Counted from the first letter of the stretch, positions 23,038 to 34,508 are shown. The stretch is DNA of 64,000 bases from Cytidiella melzeri (GCA_022592445.1 JABYQR010000050.1:119484-183483), one strand, 5' to 3'. Numbers and translations are program-made. The notes: generated by a model not told the origin, from the sequence alone.

Positions 23038-26000
23038 ATGTCGAGCACCGCACCTCCCACAGGTGGTTCGGCATCGTCTGGCCCTGCTAGGTCCACTCCT
23101 GCCTCTGCAGGTCCCTCTGCCGCTGGTTCGTCGTTCGTCAAGAACACTTCCAGCAACTCCTCGTTCATCAAACTCGACTCGCTGCCTAAGCTAACTGGTG
23201 CCAACAACTGGAAGGAATGGAACATGCTGTTCATCCAGTTCCTCAAGACGCAAGCCGCGTCTGGCATGGTCAATCCTTCTCTGGTCAAGCCCGCGTCCAC
23301 CGACACGGACTACAACGACTGGTGCAAGGCCGACGCCAACGTCACTCTGGTTCTCCTCGCGACCGTCGATAGCTCTCTCCACCATCTCTTCGACCTCGAG
23401 ACCAACTCTGCCGCTGAGATCTATGCCAAGCTTAAGGCCAACTACTCCGCCTCGACCACTCTCTCTGCGTTCCTCAAGTTCAAGCAGTACTTCCTTCACA
23501 TGATCGACGGCTCACGCCCTCTCGTTGAACAGCTTGAAGAACGTGGTTGTCTCTGGCAAGAAGTTGACGCCTCCGGCATCCTTGACAACAAGGAACTGCT
23601 CAAGATTTTTGGTCTTCTCTCGGTACTCCCTGACTCCTTCGCAAACATTGTTGAGCCTATCCTCGCTGTCACCGCGCCAAAGGACTTGAAATACGACGAC
23701 ATCCGATCGCGCCTCATTGACAAGGCTAAGCGAAAGGAATCGCCTTCAGTCTCAGCGGTCAAGTTCAACAAGTCTTTGGCTTCGTCCTCGTCGGGCAAGT
23801 CAAAGAAGCAGTGCGGGTTCTGCAAGTACAAAGGTCATACAGAGGACGAGTGTCGTAAGAAGAAGGCTGCCATTGAGGAGGCAAGGAAAGGGGGAAAAGG
23901 AGGAAAGGACAAGGGGAAGAAGGAATCTTCTGGGTCAACATCATCGTCTAACGGTTCTGCTGCTGTACATGTAGTCTCTGCTGAGGACCCCACGTCCGAA
24001 GCCGCCAACGTCGCAAATATAGATGTTATGTTTTATGCTTTGGGTGAAACACTCTGGATGCTCGACTCAGGCTGTACGGGACACATCAGCAACAACCTCA
24101 ACGACTTCCATGACTACAAGCCGTTCGCTACGCCGTCGTTCGCGACATTGGCTGATGCTTTGAAGACTTCAATGTCTACGCTTGGGTCTGGGAGCGTACG
24201 TGGAACCGTACACGTTGATGGAAAGCAGCTCACAGCGCAGTTCGACAACGTCTTATACTGCCCAGGCATTGCCTACCGACTCATTTCGATTTCCTGTCTT
24301 GACTCCAAAGGATTCTCTACCATTTTCACTGGCGGTAAAGCACGGATACACAAGAATGATACCACCTATGGCATAGGTACTCTCAAGGGCGGCCAATACT
24401 GGTTGGGACTTCGCGTCTCTTCTTCGTCGGTCGCCTCCTCCACGCACACGCACTCGTCACCCATCGACCTTGTACACCAACGCTATGGTCACCTGAACTG
24501 GGAAGCACTACAGAAGCTACGCTCTGACGACTCCCCAGTGACAGGTCTGACTATCGACGAGAAGACTCCTCGTTCTGAACATGCATGCGAAGGTTGTCAA
24601 CTCGGCAAGGCCACACGACGCACATTCCATTCATCCTTGACACCTCGCGCGGACAAACCTTTTGATCTCATCCACACTGACTTGGCTGGACCTATGCAGA
24701 ACTCTTCTGTGAATGGCGGACACCTCTACATGCTCACGTACATCGACGACTGCTCTGACAACATCTGGATTTATTTCCTGAAACACAAAGACGGACAGGA
24801 GCAGAAGTTCGAGGAGTTCTGTCAGCTGGTCAAAACTCAGTTTGAGAGGGATATCAAGATTCTTCGCTCTGACAGGGGCGGTGAATACCAGTTGAAGCGC
24901 TTCGTGCAACGACTGAAGGATCTTGGCATTGTCCATCAGCGCACTACCCCGGATACACCACAACAAAACAGCAAGGCTGAGCGTTTCAACCGCACCATCA
25001 TGGAGGCTGCGCTCTCTATGCTTTACGCCGCCGGGATGTCCAAAGGATTCTGGGAAGAAGCCGTGAAAACCGCTGTGCATGTGCGCAACCGAGCACCCAA
25101 ACGGTCTCTGGATTGGAGAACACCATTCGAGATTATCACTGGCTCCAAGCCGGATGTTTCATACTTCCGTGTCTTTGGTTGCCTTGCCTATCGCCACATT
25201 CACAACGATCATCGCAGGAAGCTCGATGCTCACGCTCAGCCTCTTGTGCATGTTGGGTATGAAGCGGGTTCTAAAGGTTACCGCTTATGGGACAAACATA
25301 CTCATAGAATTGTCTCGAGTACTGACGTTGTATTTGACAAACTGATCTTTCCTAACCATCCTTTACCTCCTACTCAACCATCTTCGAGCATTCCAACCTC
25401 TCCGCCGACCACGTACAATCTTGAACTCTCACTCCCTTTAACGCCCTCTTCGCAGCCGGCTACTACCACGTCACAAGTGCCCTCAACTCAACAACCACCT
25501 CCTCTTGACACAACATCCACGTCGGCTCCTACGCCTTCACAGATACCGCGTCCCTCTACTCCTATTCCTAGTTCGTCCACATCTGCTGAACCAGAGCCTA
25601 GCTCTTCATCCACGCCACTCTCGCCTTCCAAACGGGAAGACCCTCCTGTCGTACCTTCTCCCAAACTCGAGCCAAATCCCAATCGTCTTCCGGCCGCTTC
25701 TCCACATGACTACCTTCCATTCTCTAACCCGGCCCATGCTGGTGTTACACATCATTCACAATGCACTGTTGTACCTCGTGATGTGAAGCGTCTCCAGTCT
25801 GTGTGGGCTGCTACTGAACAAGAGATTGAGGAGACGACTCGGGCTCGCGGTAACAAGGTCCCCTACAAAGGCAAAGGCAAAGCAAAAGCTGACGCCGGCG
25901 CTGTCTTCACTGACAAGCAGGTTGTCATGCTGGCAGCAGCAGTTACGCCTCAGGGGGAGCCTCGTACCTATCGGCAGGCTATGGGTTCACCTGATCGAGA

Positions 26001-26480
26001 TGACTGGCGTGCAGCTATGGAGGCCAAAATCAAAGGTCTCCAAGACACTGGAACATGGAAACTAGTCGATTTGCCCCCTGGTCGCAAGGCGATTAAGAGC
26101 AAATGGGTTTACAAACTCAAACTCAACAAGGACGGTAATGTTGATCGTTATAAGGCACGTCTGGTAGCCAAGGGTTTTGAGCAAGTTCAAGGCATCGATT
26201 TCACAGACACCTTCGCTCCCGTCGCCCGTCTGGAGTCTTGGCGATAGCTCGTCGCCTTGGCAGCTATTCTGGACTGGGAAATTCACCAGATTGACCTCCA
26301 ACAAGCCTATCTGAACAGATCTTTGGACGAGGAGGTTTACATGGAGCAACCTGAAGGGTTTGTACTGGATGAAGGCAAAGTATGCCGCCTTCATAAGGCA
26401 ATCAATGGCCTAACGCAAGCAGGACGCCAATGGTTCCTCACACTCAAGGCATGCCTCAAAGAACTTTGCTTTGTCTGTTG
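23038..26480 (+). pseudogene. Copia 1 gag-pol polyprotein, interrupted
   Basis: A 1069-codon frame runs from 23038 to a TAG at 26245-26247. Then the same frame continues as reverse transcriptase (LDWEIHQIDLQQAYLNRSLDEE) to about 26480. Domains in order: gag with a UBN2-like region (about residues 50-230); zinc knuckle CGFCKYKGHTEDEC (about 259-272); aspartic protease with LDSGCTGH (about 341-348); GAG pre-integrase with HQRYGHLN; integrase with the D, D and E of DLIHTDLAG, RSDRGGEY and NSKAERFN; a long Pro/Ser linker; and the start of reverse transcriptase (VYKLKLNKDGNVDRYKARLV). The TAG sits where relatives read through a Leu or similar residue, so it is probably a nonsense mutation. The copy cannot be autonomous. 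Confidence 0.9.
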
Positions 26481-27377
26481 TCCCACTCCACATCTCACTC
26501 AGTATTGGCTTCTTCATCCACTCGTCCTCGTAACGGCGCTCAGGTGCGTATTTCATATGGCATGCAAACGACGGGTTGGACAAGAGCTCGCGGATACACT
26601 CAATGGGGTCCCGTTTCCATAGCTCAAACACTTCCACACATTCCTTCCCTTCTTCATCACATTCGTCTCCTGTTGCTTCAAAAATCTCGCACTGCCATCC
26701 AGGACCGCGAGGGAGGCTATTGATCTTGTTCAGGAACGTTCACTTATCTTTGAACGAGAGCTCTGGTCGATTTTGTGCCTGTACGTCCCTTTCAATAATC
26801 TTGTAGCAAAGTCTTACGCAGGACTCACCATGTCAAGCTTCAGATACTTGTCAATCTCGGATTGACTCAACCCACTACTCATCAGCCACTGCGCCAATCC
26901 CCATTCTTCCCTATTGATGAACGGGGCCTACAGTGTGTTTTCATTTGACCCCTCACTCATTCGCTCTTTGTTTATCTTTGCAAATAGATTATCTCCTCGA
27001 CCCAGCTTTGCCCCTGCATTTCTCGTGGCAAGGTCGTCTATAAACGGATTCACTGGGATTCCCCCTGCCTCATATACCTCCTCCACAACCTCCTCGGCTT
27101 GGTCCTGCTCTGCACGGGGTTCAAAAGCCTGCTCTGTCGCTGTATTAGAGTTGTCGGGGTCATTGGGTGAGTGGGGTGCAGTGTCTTCACGGCAACGGTT
27201 GGTACGTCGCAAAGAGTCCTCATCGTTGGTCGAGACTGACAGCGATCGTTTTCTGTTTAGCTTTGCTTCCCACGCATCTTGGCATGAGCTACTGAGCTTC
27301 ATGTGCGCTCCGATTCCTTGAACGGTGGATTTTGTACACCCGCAATAAGAGCATCTGTGGAAGCTGGTTGAAGACAT
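26410..27377 (-). pseudogene. Plavaka (CACTA-like) transposase, 5' fragment
   Basis: Starting at the ATG at 27377, the protein opens with the Plavaka-type C2H2-like finger: CSYCGC, then HMKLSSSCQDAW. After a Ser/Asp-rich segment come NPFIDDLATRNAG and the typical blocks EEWGLAQWLMSSGLSQSEID, LPRGPGWQCEIFEATGDE and ELWKRDPIECIRELLSNP, ending YAPERRYEDEW. These are spread over at least two exons and two frames. A TGA interrupts one block near 26750. The remaining two-thirds of the transposase, including the catalytic core, is missing: sequence changes to copia 1 at about 26480. This is a truncated relic whose family (KDZ/Plavaka-type DNA transposons) is common in basidiomycetes. Confidence 0.75.
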
Positions 27378-27474
27378 GAAGACCAAAAAGTGAGTTGTGA
27401 CCTGGCGGTACAGTCGTTTGGGGTGATCCGTGGGGATTCAAGTTTTTTTACCGGGTACGTGTTCGCTTCATGCG

Positions 27475-28230
27475 TGTCACGGAGACGGAGCTCGACGTAG
27501 CAACTAGGGACACGGAGTGGAAGACGACGACGAGGTAGTGGCAGGCGTATAGCACAATGCTCTCACCAGCTATAAACCTTATACAGGTATCTAGCCCAGT
27601 AAAGACCAAGTTAGTATTGTTACTACCAGCTATGTAGTACAAGAGGGGGTTGCTTACCTAGCCCAGTAAAGACCAAGAGGTCGAGATGGGGGCTAGGAGC
27701 GTACATGCAGCATCTTATATAGACTTCAGGGACCTGCGCACAGACCATGTTGAGGGCAGGCTTTGCAAGAAGCCGTGTGAACGAAGAACAAAAGAACTAC
27801 CTAAAGGAGAACAATAGCTATTGTCTAGACCTTGCCAAGAACTCTACTCGTGAGAGAATCTATCTAAAAGGAGACCAACTATTGTATTCCATTCCCACAC
27901 CTGTGAGAACATCCTTCCATAAAGAGAACAATAAGGAAAGAACAAAAGGAGTCCATGTGAATGGTATCTATGACGTCAAACCCTAGCTATGGGCTGAGCC
28001 ATGTGGTTGTAGCCATGTGGTCTTACTTAAGCCAAGTCACATGCCAGTGTGACGTAGTAGCAAGTAATGTGACCGTGTGGAGCGTCTAAGCCACGTGATA
28101 TGGGCGCTTAATAGACGTGAAAAGGGAGTTTATGCAGAGAAGGTTGCAACTGAGCTGCAGCCCGGAGTTTTATAGATAAAAACAAGAGGTAAATTGCAAA
28201 AATTAAGGGCTAGTCAGGCCATCCATGACA
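27475..28230 (-). repeat. Gypsy A 3' LTR
   Basis: It is a direct repeat of 34545-35300 with TGTCA/TGACA termini. It contains a TATA-like CTATATAAG on the minus strand near 27714-27722. The copy at 62239-62981 belongs to the same family. Confidence 0.93.
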
Positions 28231-28246
28231 TTACCCCCCTCCTAAA
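28231..28246 (-). promoter_or_regulatory. Gypsy A polypurine tract
   Basis: On the minus strand the bases just before the 3' LTR read AGGAGGGGGGTAA, then TGTCA. This is the expected plus-strand primer position for an LTR retrotransposon. The same tract flanks the second gypsy copy at 62982-62997. Confidence 0.8.
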
Positions 28247-28395
28247 ATCGAGGGTCCTCGCGAAGCATCACTGTGCTGTGGTGATAGAGGTCTTCTACCC
28301 GTCTACAGGGATTCAGCAGAATTGCCCCGATTGTCTAGTCAGAAGGATGCTAGGAAGTTTCTCCCCTTCTGGTGTCGTTGACTCGACGTTACCCG

Positions 28396-30168
28396 TCAGT
28401 GTGATGTTCTTGAGATATCCAGACCGATGTGTTTGCCTTCATCCCAGCCAAGATCATATGTAGATGGATAGATTGTGCGAAGGAAAGCGGGGTCGGTCTG
28501 GGTATTGAATTCCCAAAAGTGCGAGCGGAGATCCGCGAAGAGTGAAGCTTTGATGACCCGGGGCACTCCGGGGTTTGCTTTGTAGAAGTCGTCAATTGCT
28601 TCTTGACTATTCTCAAGGTTCTCTACTGGTTCCCAGCTATTGTGTCCGTCTGAATACCCTTCCCATTTGACAAGGAATTGCAATTTCTTCCAACGTCCGT
28701 GTAGCCTGCTGTCTAGCACCTTTTCGACGACGTACTGTTCTTCTCCTTCTATGACGATAGGATCAGGAGGTGGAGGTACATCTTTGCCGTTGTCATGCCA
28801 TGGACTTAGACGGTTGATGTGGAAGACGGGGTGGAGTCGGAGATAGCTAGGTAGATCGAGTTTGTAGTCTAGATCGCCGATGCGTTCAATGACCTTGTAC
28901 GGGCCGAGTTTAGGGGTAGCCTGGTGGATCTGGACGTTCTTAGCGTTCAGCCAGACCATGTCGCCCACCTGGAAGACGCGTGGAGAGCGCTTCTCAGACT
29001 CGTAGAGTTGCTTCATCTTTTCTTTGCTTAGACGAAGAGCTGCTTCAGTCTCTTTGCGTACTCGAGCCATATTGTCAAGGCGCTCATCGAGCGATGGGAT
29101 ATTGCTTCGCTTGCCGACTGGTATGGTGAAGTCGGGGTGATATCCGTAGATGACCTCAAACGGTGTTTGTGAATTACCCGCATGTACTCGCAAGTTGAGT
29201 GCAAACTCAGCCGCTGGTAGATGATTGACCCAGTTGTCTTGTCGTTGCTGACAGAATAGACGCAAATGCTGTTTGATGTCCTGGTTTTTGCGTTCGACTT
29301 TGCCATTTCCTTGCGGATGATAGGCGGTCGTAAAACCAGTGTCTATGCCCAGGCGGTGATAGAGCGCACGCATGAAGTGCGCTGCAAACTGGGGTCCTCG
29401 GTCAGAGAACACCTTCTTGGGAATGCCATGAAGTCGGAATATTTCTTTGTAATGTAGATTGGCAATCCCCTCAGCGTTAACCTTAGTGGCCGTAGGGATG
29501 ATGTGCGTTTGATCGGAGTAATGGTCGACGTAGACCGCGATCGAATCAAATCCCTTAGAGGGTGGCAGCTGAGTGATGAGATCTACTCCGACGTGTTCCC
29601 AAGGTCCGGCCGGAGTTTCCTGAGGCTGTAGTACTGCTTTAGGGTGTGGAGCTGACTTGTAGCATTGGCAGCAATCACAACCTAGTACGCAAGTCTCGAC
29701 GAAGGCTTTCATCTTTGGCCACCAATAGTGTCGTGAGACTAGCTCTTTGGTGCCGTGTTTGCCCGGATGACCAGCCGCGGGTGTGTCATGGCAAGATTTG
29801 ACGATTTCATGACGGAGCTCTTTGTTGTTAGGGATGTAGAGTTTTCCCTTATAGTAGATGAGTCCGTCACTCTCTTCCCATTCGAGTAAACCGCCGACAA
29901 GTTTGCGAGGACCCTTCTTTCGAAGGGTAGCGAGAGCTTGTGCGACTTCTGCTTCTTGCTCCGCGCATTCTCGGATCTTTGATTCGAGTGGAGAAGCAGT
30001 GACAAGTGCACTGGTAGCAAGGATCCGGAAGTGTTCCGGTTTTAGTACCACCTGATCCTTGTTGTCTTCTTCGTCCGTGACAGTGTGGGAGTGAAGACGA
30101 GAAAGGGGATCAGCGTGTATCATGGTACTGCCAGGCTTGTGTACCAACACAAAGTCGAAGTCAGCCAA
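28396..30168 (-). CDS. Gypsy A pol: integrase and chromodomain
   Basis: This 590-codon frame begins in the C-terminal part of RNase H (ADFDFVLVHKPGSTMIHADP). It carries a zinc-binding HHCC region around RHYWWPKMKAFVE and CDCC. The integrase core has D in VGVDLITQLP, D in FSDRGPQF and E in GKVERKNQD. A GPY-like LGPYKVIERIGDLDYKLDLP block and a chromodomain follow (EQYVVEKVLDSR to KWEGYSDGHNSWEP, about residues 475-530). The chromodomain places the element in the chromovirus group, whose integrases can target marked chromatin. The frame is joined to the upstream RT frame only by two frameshifts. The second gypsy copy has five extra residues just before the GPY block. Confidence 0.9.
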   Translation of the reverse strand: MADFDFVLVHKPGSTMIHADPLSRLHSHTVTDEEDNKDQVVLKPEHFRILATSALVTASPLESKIRECAEQEAEVAQALATLRKKGPRKLVGGLLEWEESDGLIYYKGKLYIPNNKELRHEIVKSCHDTPAAGHPGKHGTKELVSRHYWWPKMKAFVETCVLGCDCCQCYKSAPHPKAVLQPQETPAGPWEHVGVDLITQLPPSKGFDSIAVYVDHYSDQTHIIPTATKVNAEGIANLHYKEIFRLHGIPKKVFSDRGPQFAAHFMRALYHRLGIDTGFTTAYHPQGNGKVERKNQDIKQHLRLFCQQRQDNWVNHLPAAEFALNLRVHAGNSQTPFEVIYGYHPDFTIPVGKRSNIPSLDERLDNMARVRKETEAALRLSKEKMKQLYESEKRSPRVFQVGDMVWLNAKNVQIHQATPKLGPYKVIERIGDLDYKLDLPSYLRLHPVFHINRLSPWHDNGKDVPPPPDPIVIEGEEQYVVEKVLDSRLHGRWKKLQFLVKWEGYSDGHNSWEPVENLENSQEAIDDFYKANPGVPRVIKASLFADLRSHFWEFNTQTDPAFLRTIYPSTYDLGWDEGKHIGLDISRTSH

Positions 30169-32188
30169 GAGTAGTGACCAGCGTGCTTGACGTCGAGTGA
30201 GGTGTTGCGCAGTTTTCCAGTACTGCAGGTTCGCGTGATCTGTCCAGATCTCAAACGGTTCCTTGAGCCCCTCAAGGTAGTGGCGCCAATCTTTGAGAGC
30301 TCGGTGATGGCTAACATCTCCCGATCAAAGATTTCGTAGTTACGCTCGGCTTCAGTCATAGATGCGGACCGGTAGGCGATAGGGTGGTAGAATCCATCTT
30401 CCTTCGATTTCTGGGAGATGATTCCACTGGTCGCATAGCCCGAAGCATCGACTTCTAGACGTGTAGGGAGTTCAGGGTCCCAGACTGCCAAGATAGGCTT
30501 AGTAGTAAAGCCTTCTTTAGCAACGTGAAGGCAGTCTGCTGTGCTGGACCCCAGACGAATGGTACGTCCTTCTTAGTCAGGTCGTGTAAAGGCCGTGCGT
30601 GCTTTGAGAAGTCCTGAATGAAGCGGCGGTAGAAATTGGCAAACCCTATGAATCCTCTAACTTCTTTGAGGTTCTTGGGTGTAGGCCACGTAGAAACTGC
30701 TTGGACTTTGACAGGGTCCATAGCTACTTTGCCGGCGCGAATGATCAACCCGAGGTACTCGATCTCAGATTTCTCAAACTCGCACTTTTCCGGGCGGAGA
30801 TAGAGATCGTGTTGTTGAAGTCGCTCGAGGACTTCATGTACAACCTTGCGGTGCTCTGTCAGGTTGTTGCTCCAGATCAAGATGTCATCTAGATAAACAG
30901 CCACCTTGCCCTCGGCGACGAGGTCGGCGAAGATGTTGTCCATCAGAGCTTGGAAGGTAGCGGGTGAGTTCGTGAGACCGAAGAACATGACCTTAGGTTC
31001 GAAGAGTCCTCGGTTGGTAACGAACGCCGCTTTGTACTCGTCTCCTTCTTTGATTCGGACATTGTGATATCCCCAACGAACATCGAACTTGGTGAAGATC
31101 TTTGCACCCTTGAGCTTGTTGATAATGTCGGTAGCAAGCGGTAGTGGGTAACAATTCTTTACAGTGATGTCGTTGAGTTTGCGGTAGTCCTGAATAAGTC
31201 GGAGTTTGTTGTCCTTCTTTTTGATGAAAAAGACCGGAGAAGCCATCGGAGACTTAGAAGGCGTGATGTAACCTTTTGACAGGTTCTCCTGAATGAACTT
31301 GTCAAGCTCGGCTTGTTCGTTCAGGGGCATAGGATAAACTTTTGATTTGATCGTCTCAGGAGCGTCTGGTTTGAGATCAATTGAATGGTCCCAGGGCTGA
31401 TGCTGGGGTAGCCGATTAGACTCTTCCTCAGAGAAGACTTTAGCATGTCTGTGATACTCTGATGGAACGATGTCTTCGAAGGAGTGCTGGGCTTTAGCTT
31501 TGTTTGCTTCGGCAGCTAGCTTGGTAGAGTAGGTGAAGCCGGCCATACACCAGACTTCGTCAGTGGTGTCTTGGATAATCCCGGCTTTGACCCACTGCCT
31601 ACGTTCTTTGCGATTACCGTCAACCTTCTGGAAAGGTTCGTCAGGAGATTCTTCCGAGCCGCTCGGAATTGTCATTTCTCCTTTTTCCCAGTTGACAGTA
31701 GGGTTTACGCGTTTGAGCCATGGTAGCCCAAGAATGACGTCTTCTGGACCTAAGTCCGTGACGAGAAACTCTGCCTTTTCTGTGTGGTCTCTGACTGTAA
31801 GTGTAAGGCGAACGAAGTGTGTTAATCCGCCAGCTTTATTCTTAGTTCCGTCAATGTTGTGTAACGAGATGATCCTTTCAAGAGGGTGTTGGATAATCTT
31901 ATGCTTTTTGATGAACTGGTGACTGATGAACAAAGCCGTGGCTCCTGAGTCAATCATAGCAGGAACACGGATGCTTCTATTGAGACCTTTGACTAGTACA
32001 TGTACACGGAAATGAGAAGATAACCGATCTAGCGACGAGATAGTACATGAAGAGATAACAGATGATGGGCATGGAGTAGACGTTGTACACGAAGAAGACG
32101 AGGCAGAAGACGAGGAAGACGACAAAGGAGACAGGGACAGGGTATCAGGGGGACTCGCAGCTGCGGCTGTGTCACGAGTCCGCTTCAA
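30120..32188 (-). pseudogene. Gypsy A pol: protease, reverse transcriptase, RNase H (frameshifted)
   Basis: The 577-codon frame 32188-30455 overlaps gag by 4 nt. It has a retropepsin-like protease (VPAMIDSGATALFI), then reverse transcriptase with KKKDNKLRLIQDYRKLND, GYHNVRI, FFGLTNSPATFQ and the catalytic VAVYLDDILI. It then loses frame near 30505; an overlapping frame (30491-30120) carries RNase H start sequence ILAVWDPELPTRLEVDASGY. A second shift near 30300 moves back into the integrase frame. Both breaks lie in the RT-RNase H connection, so full-length Pol cannot be made from this copy without correction. Confidence 0.88.
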
Positions 32189-33435
32189 AAAACCGCATTG
32201 ATTTTGGCTGCCATCTCATCCATTTGCTTCTTTTGGATGTCAAGCATGTCCTTGAGTGCCGCAATCTTAGCGTCCTTGTCATTGGATGCGTCCTGCTTCG
32301 TCGGGGTAGTGGTCGACGAGGTCGACGAGGTAGCAGCGACTTTTTGTCCCTTAGGGACGCCTTGAAGTCGTTCCAGGCAAACCGCCCCCCAATGACCGGT
32401 GCCACCGCAATGGTTGCACACCGGGTCATCGGGGTGCTTCGAGTCCCTCTTCTTGTGGTTCTCGGACCCACAAACCGAGCAGCGCTTGCTCATCTCCTTC
32501 TTCCATTTCTGGAAGATCTCCTGCTTGCCCAGACCCGCAAAGAGCGAGTCAAACGAGGCGGAGAAACGGGAGGCGTCGATCTCCATAGCGTTGGGATCGC
32601 GGAACGCCTGCTGATGGGACTTGCCGTGCCCTGACGAGCTGTCCACCATGACTTTGCCGGTGCTGTTGCGGAGGTCGGCAAGCTGAGCGTCAACTGCCTT
32701 GCACTGGTCCTTGAGAGCGTCGTAGGTAGCAGCGCGGGTTTGAAAGTACGAGACACGTTGCAAGTACTCGGTGCTCAAGCTCGACTTGAGACAATCGAAG
32801 AGGTCCTGCTGGCTCCAGCCAGTGCGAGGGGCCCATGTCTCAAACTTGGAGATGTGGGCGGCAAAGGTCTTATTGCCTTGCTTCATGTTGGCTATTTCCG
32901 TCTTAGCCTCCATGACAGCATCTATAGGCTCAAATTTGGCTTTAAAAGCCTCGATAAACGTATCCCAGCTGTTGCCAAAAGCTGGTTTACTACTGGCAAG
33001 CTCCTCGATATGAGGGCGAGCCCAGTCGGCAGCGTCGTCTTGCATGAACGACAGGGCGCTGGTGATGAGTTTGTGAGGATCGAAGATCCTCGCGCCATTG
33101 TTATCCAGCCGGACTTGGCCTTGGGCGTCCTGCTGGAAGAATGCTTTGCCCTGATTCTGCGCCCAGACAATGAACGCGTGTCGGAAGAGCCTGGCTTCTG
33201 ACGAGGTCTTCCCCTTAAAGGAGACCGGCTTCTCGACGATACTCCGTTCTCGGGACGTGTGCGTGGCTGCCGCAGCCGCTGTTGGTTGTACTGCTGCTAG
33301 CGCGGCGACTTGGTTGGTGAGGTCCACCATCCTTTGTGTCAGGACACCGAACATGTTTAGGATGTCCTGGGCGCTTAGATTGGCAGCTGGGGCGGCTGCG
33401 GGAGCAGCGTTCTGTGGGTTCTGGTTGGGGTCCAT
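32185..33435 (-). CDS. Gypsy A gag
   Basis: The likely start is the ATG at 33435 (MDPNQNPQ); the frame stays open upstream to the stop at 33670. The capsid-like region includes FKGKTSSEARLFRHAFIVWA, WARPHIEEL and SWDTFIEAFKAKF, typical of retrotransposon gag. Near the C-terminus is a zinc knuckle, CNHCGGTGHWGAVC, preceded by a second Cys pair (CSVCG). The last codons GCG GTT TTT TGA lie on a run of six T, immediately before the pol frame opens in -1. Gag forms the particle that packages the element RNA. Confidence 0.88.
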   Translation of the reverse strand: MDPNQNPQNAAPAAAPAANLSAQDILNMFGVLTQRMVDLTNQVAALAAVQPTAAAAATHTSRERSIVEKPVSFKGKTSSEARLFRHAFIVWAQNQGKAFFQQDAQGQVRLDNNGARIFDPHKLITSALSFMQDDAADWARPHIEELASSKPAFGNSWDTFIEAFKAKFEPIDAVMEAKTEIANMKQGNKTFAAHISKFETWAPRTGWSQQDLFDCLKSSLSTEYLQRVSYFQTRAATYDALKDQCKAVDAQLADLRNSTGKVMVDSSSGHGKSHQQAFRDPNAMEIDASRFSASFDSLFAGLGKQEIFQKWKKEMSKRCSVCGSENHKKRDSKHPDDPVCNHCGGTGHWGAVCLERLQGVPKGQKVAATSSTSSTTTPTKQDASNDKDAKIAALKDMLDIQKKQMDEMAAKINAVF

Positions 33436-33669
33436 GTCTTGTGATGTGATGAGGCGTAAGTTTTCTTCGTTGGGTGTCTGGTGGTGCTCAGCGTAGTACT
33501 TGCTGTTAACGGCTTCAGTGGAGTCTGCCTGAGTGTATCGATTTGGGCAGGGTTGGTCGTCACACTCGTAGAACAGTCCTCCGTAGAAGTGGTCGTTGGT
33601 GACTGTGTTTGAGTCGAAGAAATGTATACAATTACTACAAGACGTGGTGGGCAAAAAACTGTGGACTAT

Positions 33670-34508
33670 CTAAATCCACTCGAAGTAGCTATCGTTATTA
33701 ACTACGTTAAGTTGCGCAAGAACTTTGCTATAGTTCTTGCGAAGCTGCTTAAACAAAACTTTTCCAATTGCTTTGCAGCCCCAGTCTAGGAGTTGCCACT
33801 CGCGGTCGGCTGTGACAGGTGCAAGCTCGTCAAGTCGGCTGAGAAAGCGATTAACTTTGTTGACGAGGTGGAGTAGCGCACGGCGGTGGTCGGGGTCTGC
33901 GCAGTTGAGAAGTTCTTGAAGCTCTGTGAGAGCTTGTAAGCGGGTACGGACAGCGGTAAGCTTCGGCCTGAAGATGCCGACGAGGTCAACCGGTGATAAC
34001 TTCTTGAAGTCTATCAACACCGGTTTGGGTGCAGCAGGAGCGGGAGTGGGCGGGGGAAGCTTAGCGAGCCGCTCAGAGAGAGTCAGCTTGTGGGTTCGCT
34101 GCTCAGCTAGAGTGCGAGCACGTTCCTCGGCTGCGCGTTCTCCGTATGCTCGGGCGGAAGCGCGAAGTTGTTGATTTTCCTCATAAGAGGGGACAGTGAG
34201 GGTGATGCCTTTGAAAGGCGGCTTCTTTGATACATACTTCGCGACGTTGACGAGGTCTTTGTCAGACCAGTGATGAGGTTGACCGCTCTTACGCTTGGCA
34301 GCGAGAGCGTCGAGGAAAGATGTTGGAAGGCACCTCTTGAGCTGAGGCTCAGTGGTAGTGAGGTCCTTGTTGAAACGGGGGCGCGTGTCTTTAGGCACTA
34401 AACAACGCGTAGGGGATAGAAACGGACGACGTAAGTAGTAGCTCAACGGTATGGAAAGACTGGAGACGTACTCGTCAAACAGGAATAAACTTTTTTAAAC
34501 GGTGGGAA
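33670..34508 (-). CDS. Gypsy A leader ORF without an ATG, upstream of gag
   Basis: Between the 5' LTR and gag there is a sense-strand frame of about 270 codons, bounded by TAA upstream and TAG at 33670-33672. It contains no ATG; the first near-cognate codon is TTG at 34446. The predicted product has a basic N-terminus, an acidic/Glu-Arg helix (YGERAAEERARTLAEQRTHK), a Pro/Ala linker and a Leu-rich C-terminal half. It is in the same frame as gag, and after the TAG the frame stays open through a Cys-containing stretch (CSNCIHFF, then YECDDQPCP) into gag. Most gypsy elements have no such ORF. It may be translated from a non-AUG codon, spliced to an upstream exon, or non-coding. Confidence 0.45.

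Larger units (their letters stand above)
22331..26485 (+). mobile_element. Ty1/copia retrotransposon 1, truncated at the 3' side
   Basis: A leader and probable 5' LTR (start not defined, end at 22907) precede a gag-pol frame that breaks off inside reverse transcriptase at about 26480. No 3' LTR or RNase H part is present. The next bases belong to a Plavaka transposase fragment in the opposite orientation, so the element was cut by deletion or rearrangement. The 22331 start is an estimate. Confidence 0.8.

Noticed and set aside
27747..27986. A 79-aa ORF (MLRAGFARSRVNEEQ...) found in all three recent gypsy LTR copies
   Set aside because: It is antisense to the element and repeated only because the LTR is repeated; no sign of an independent gene.
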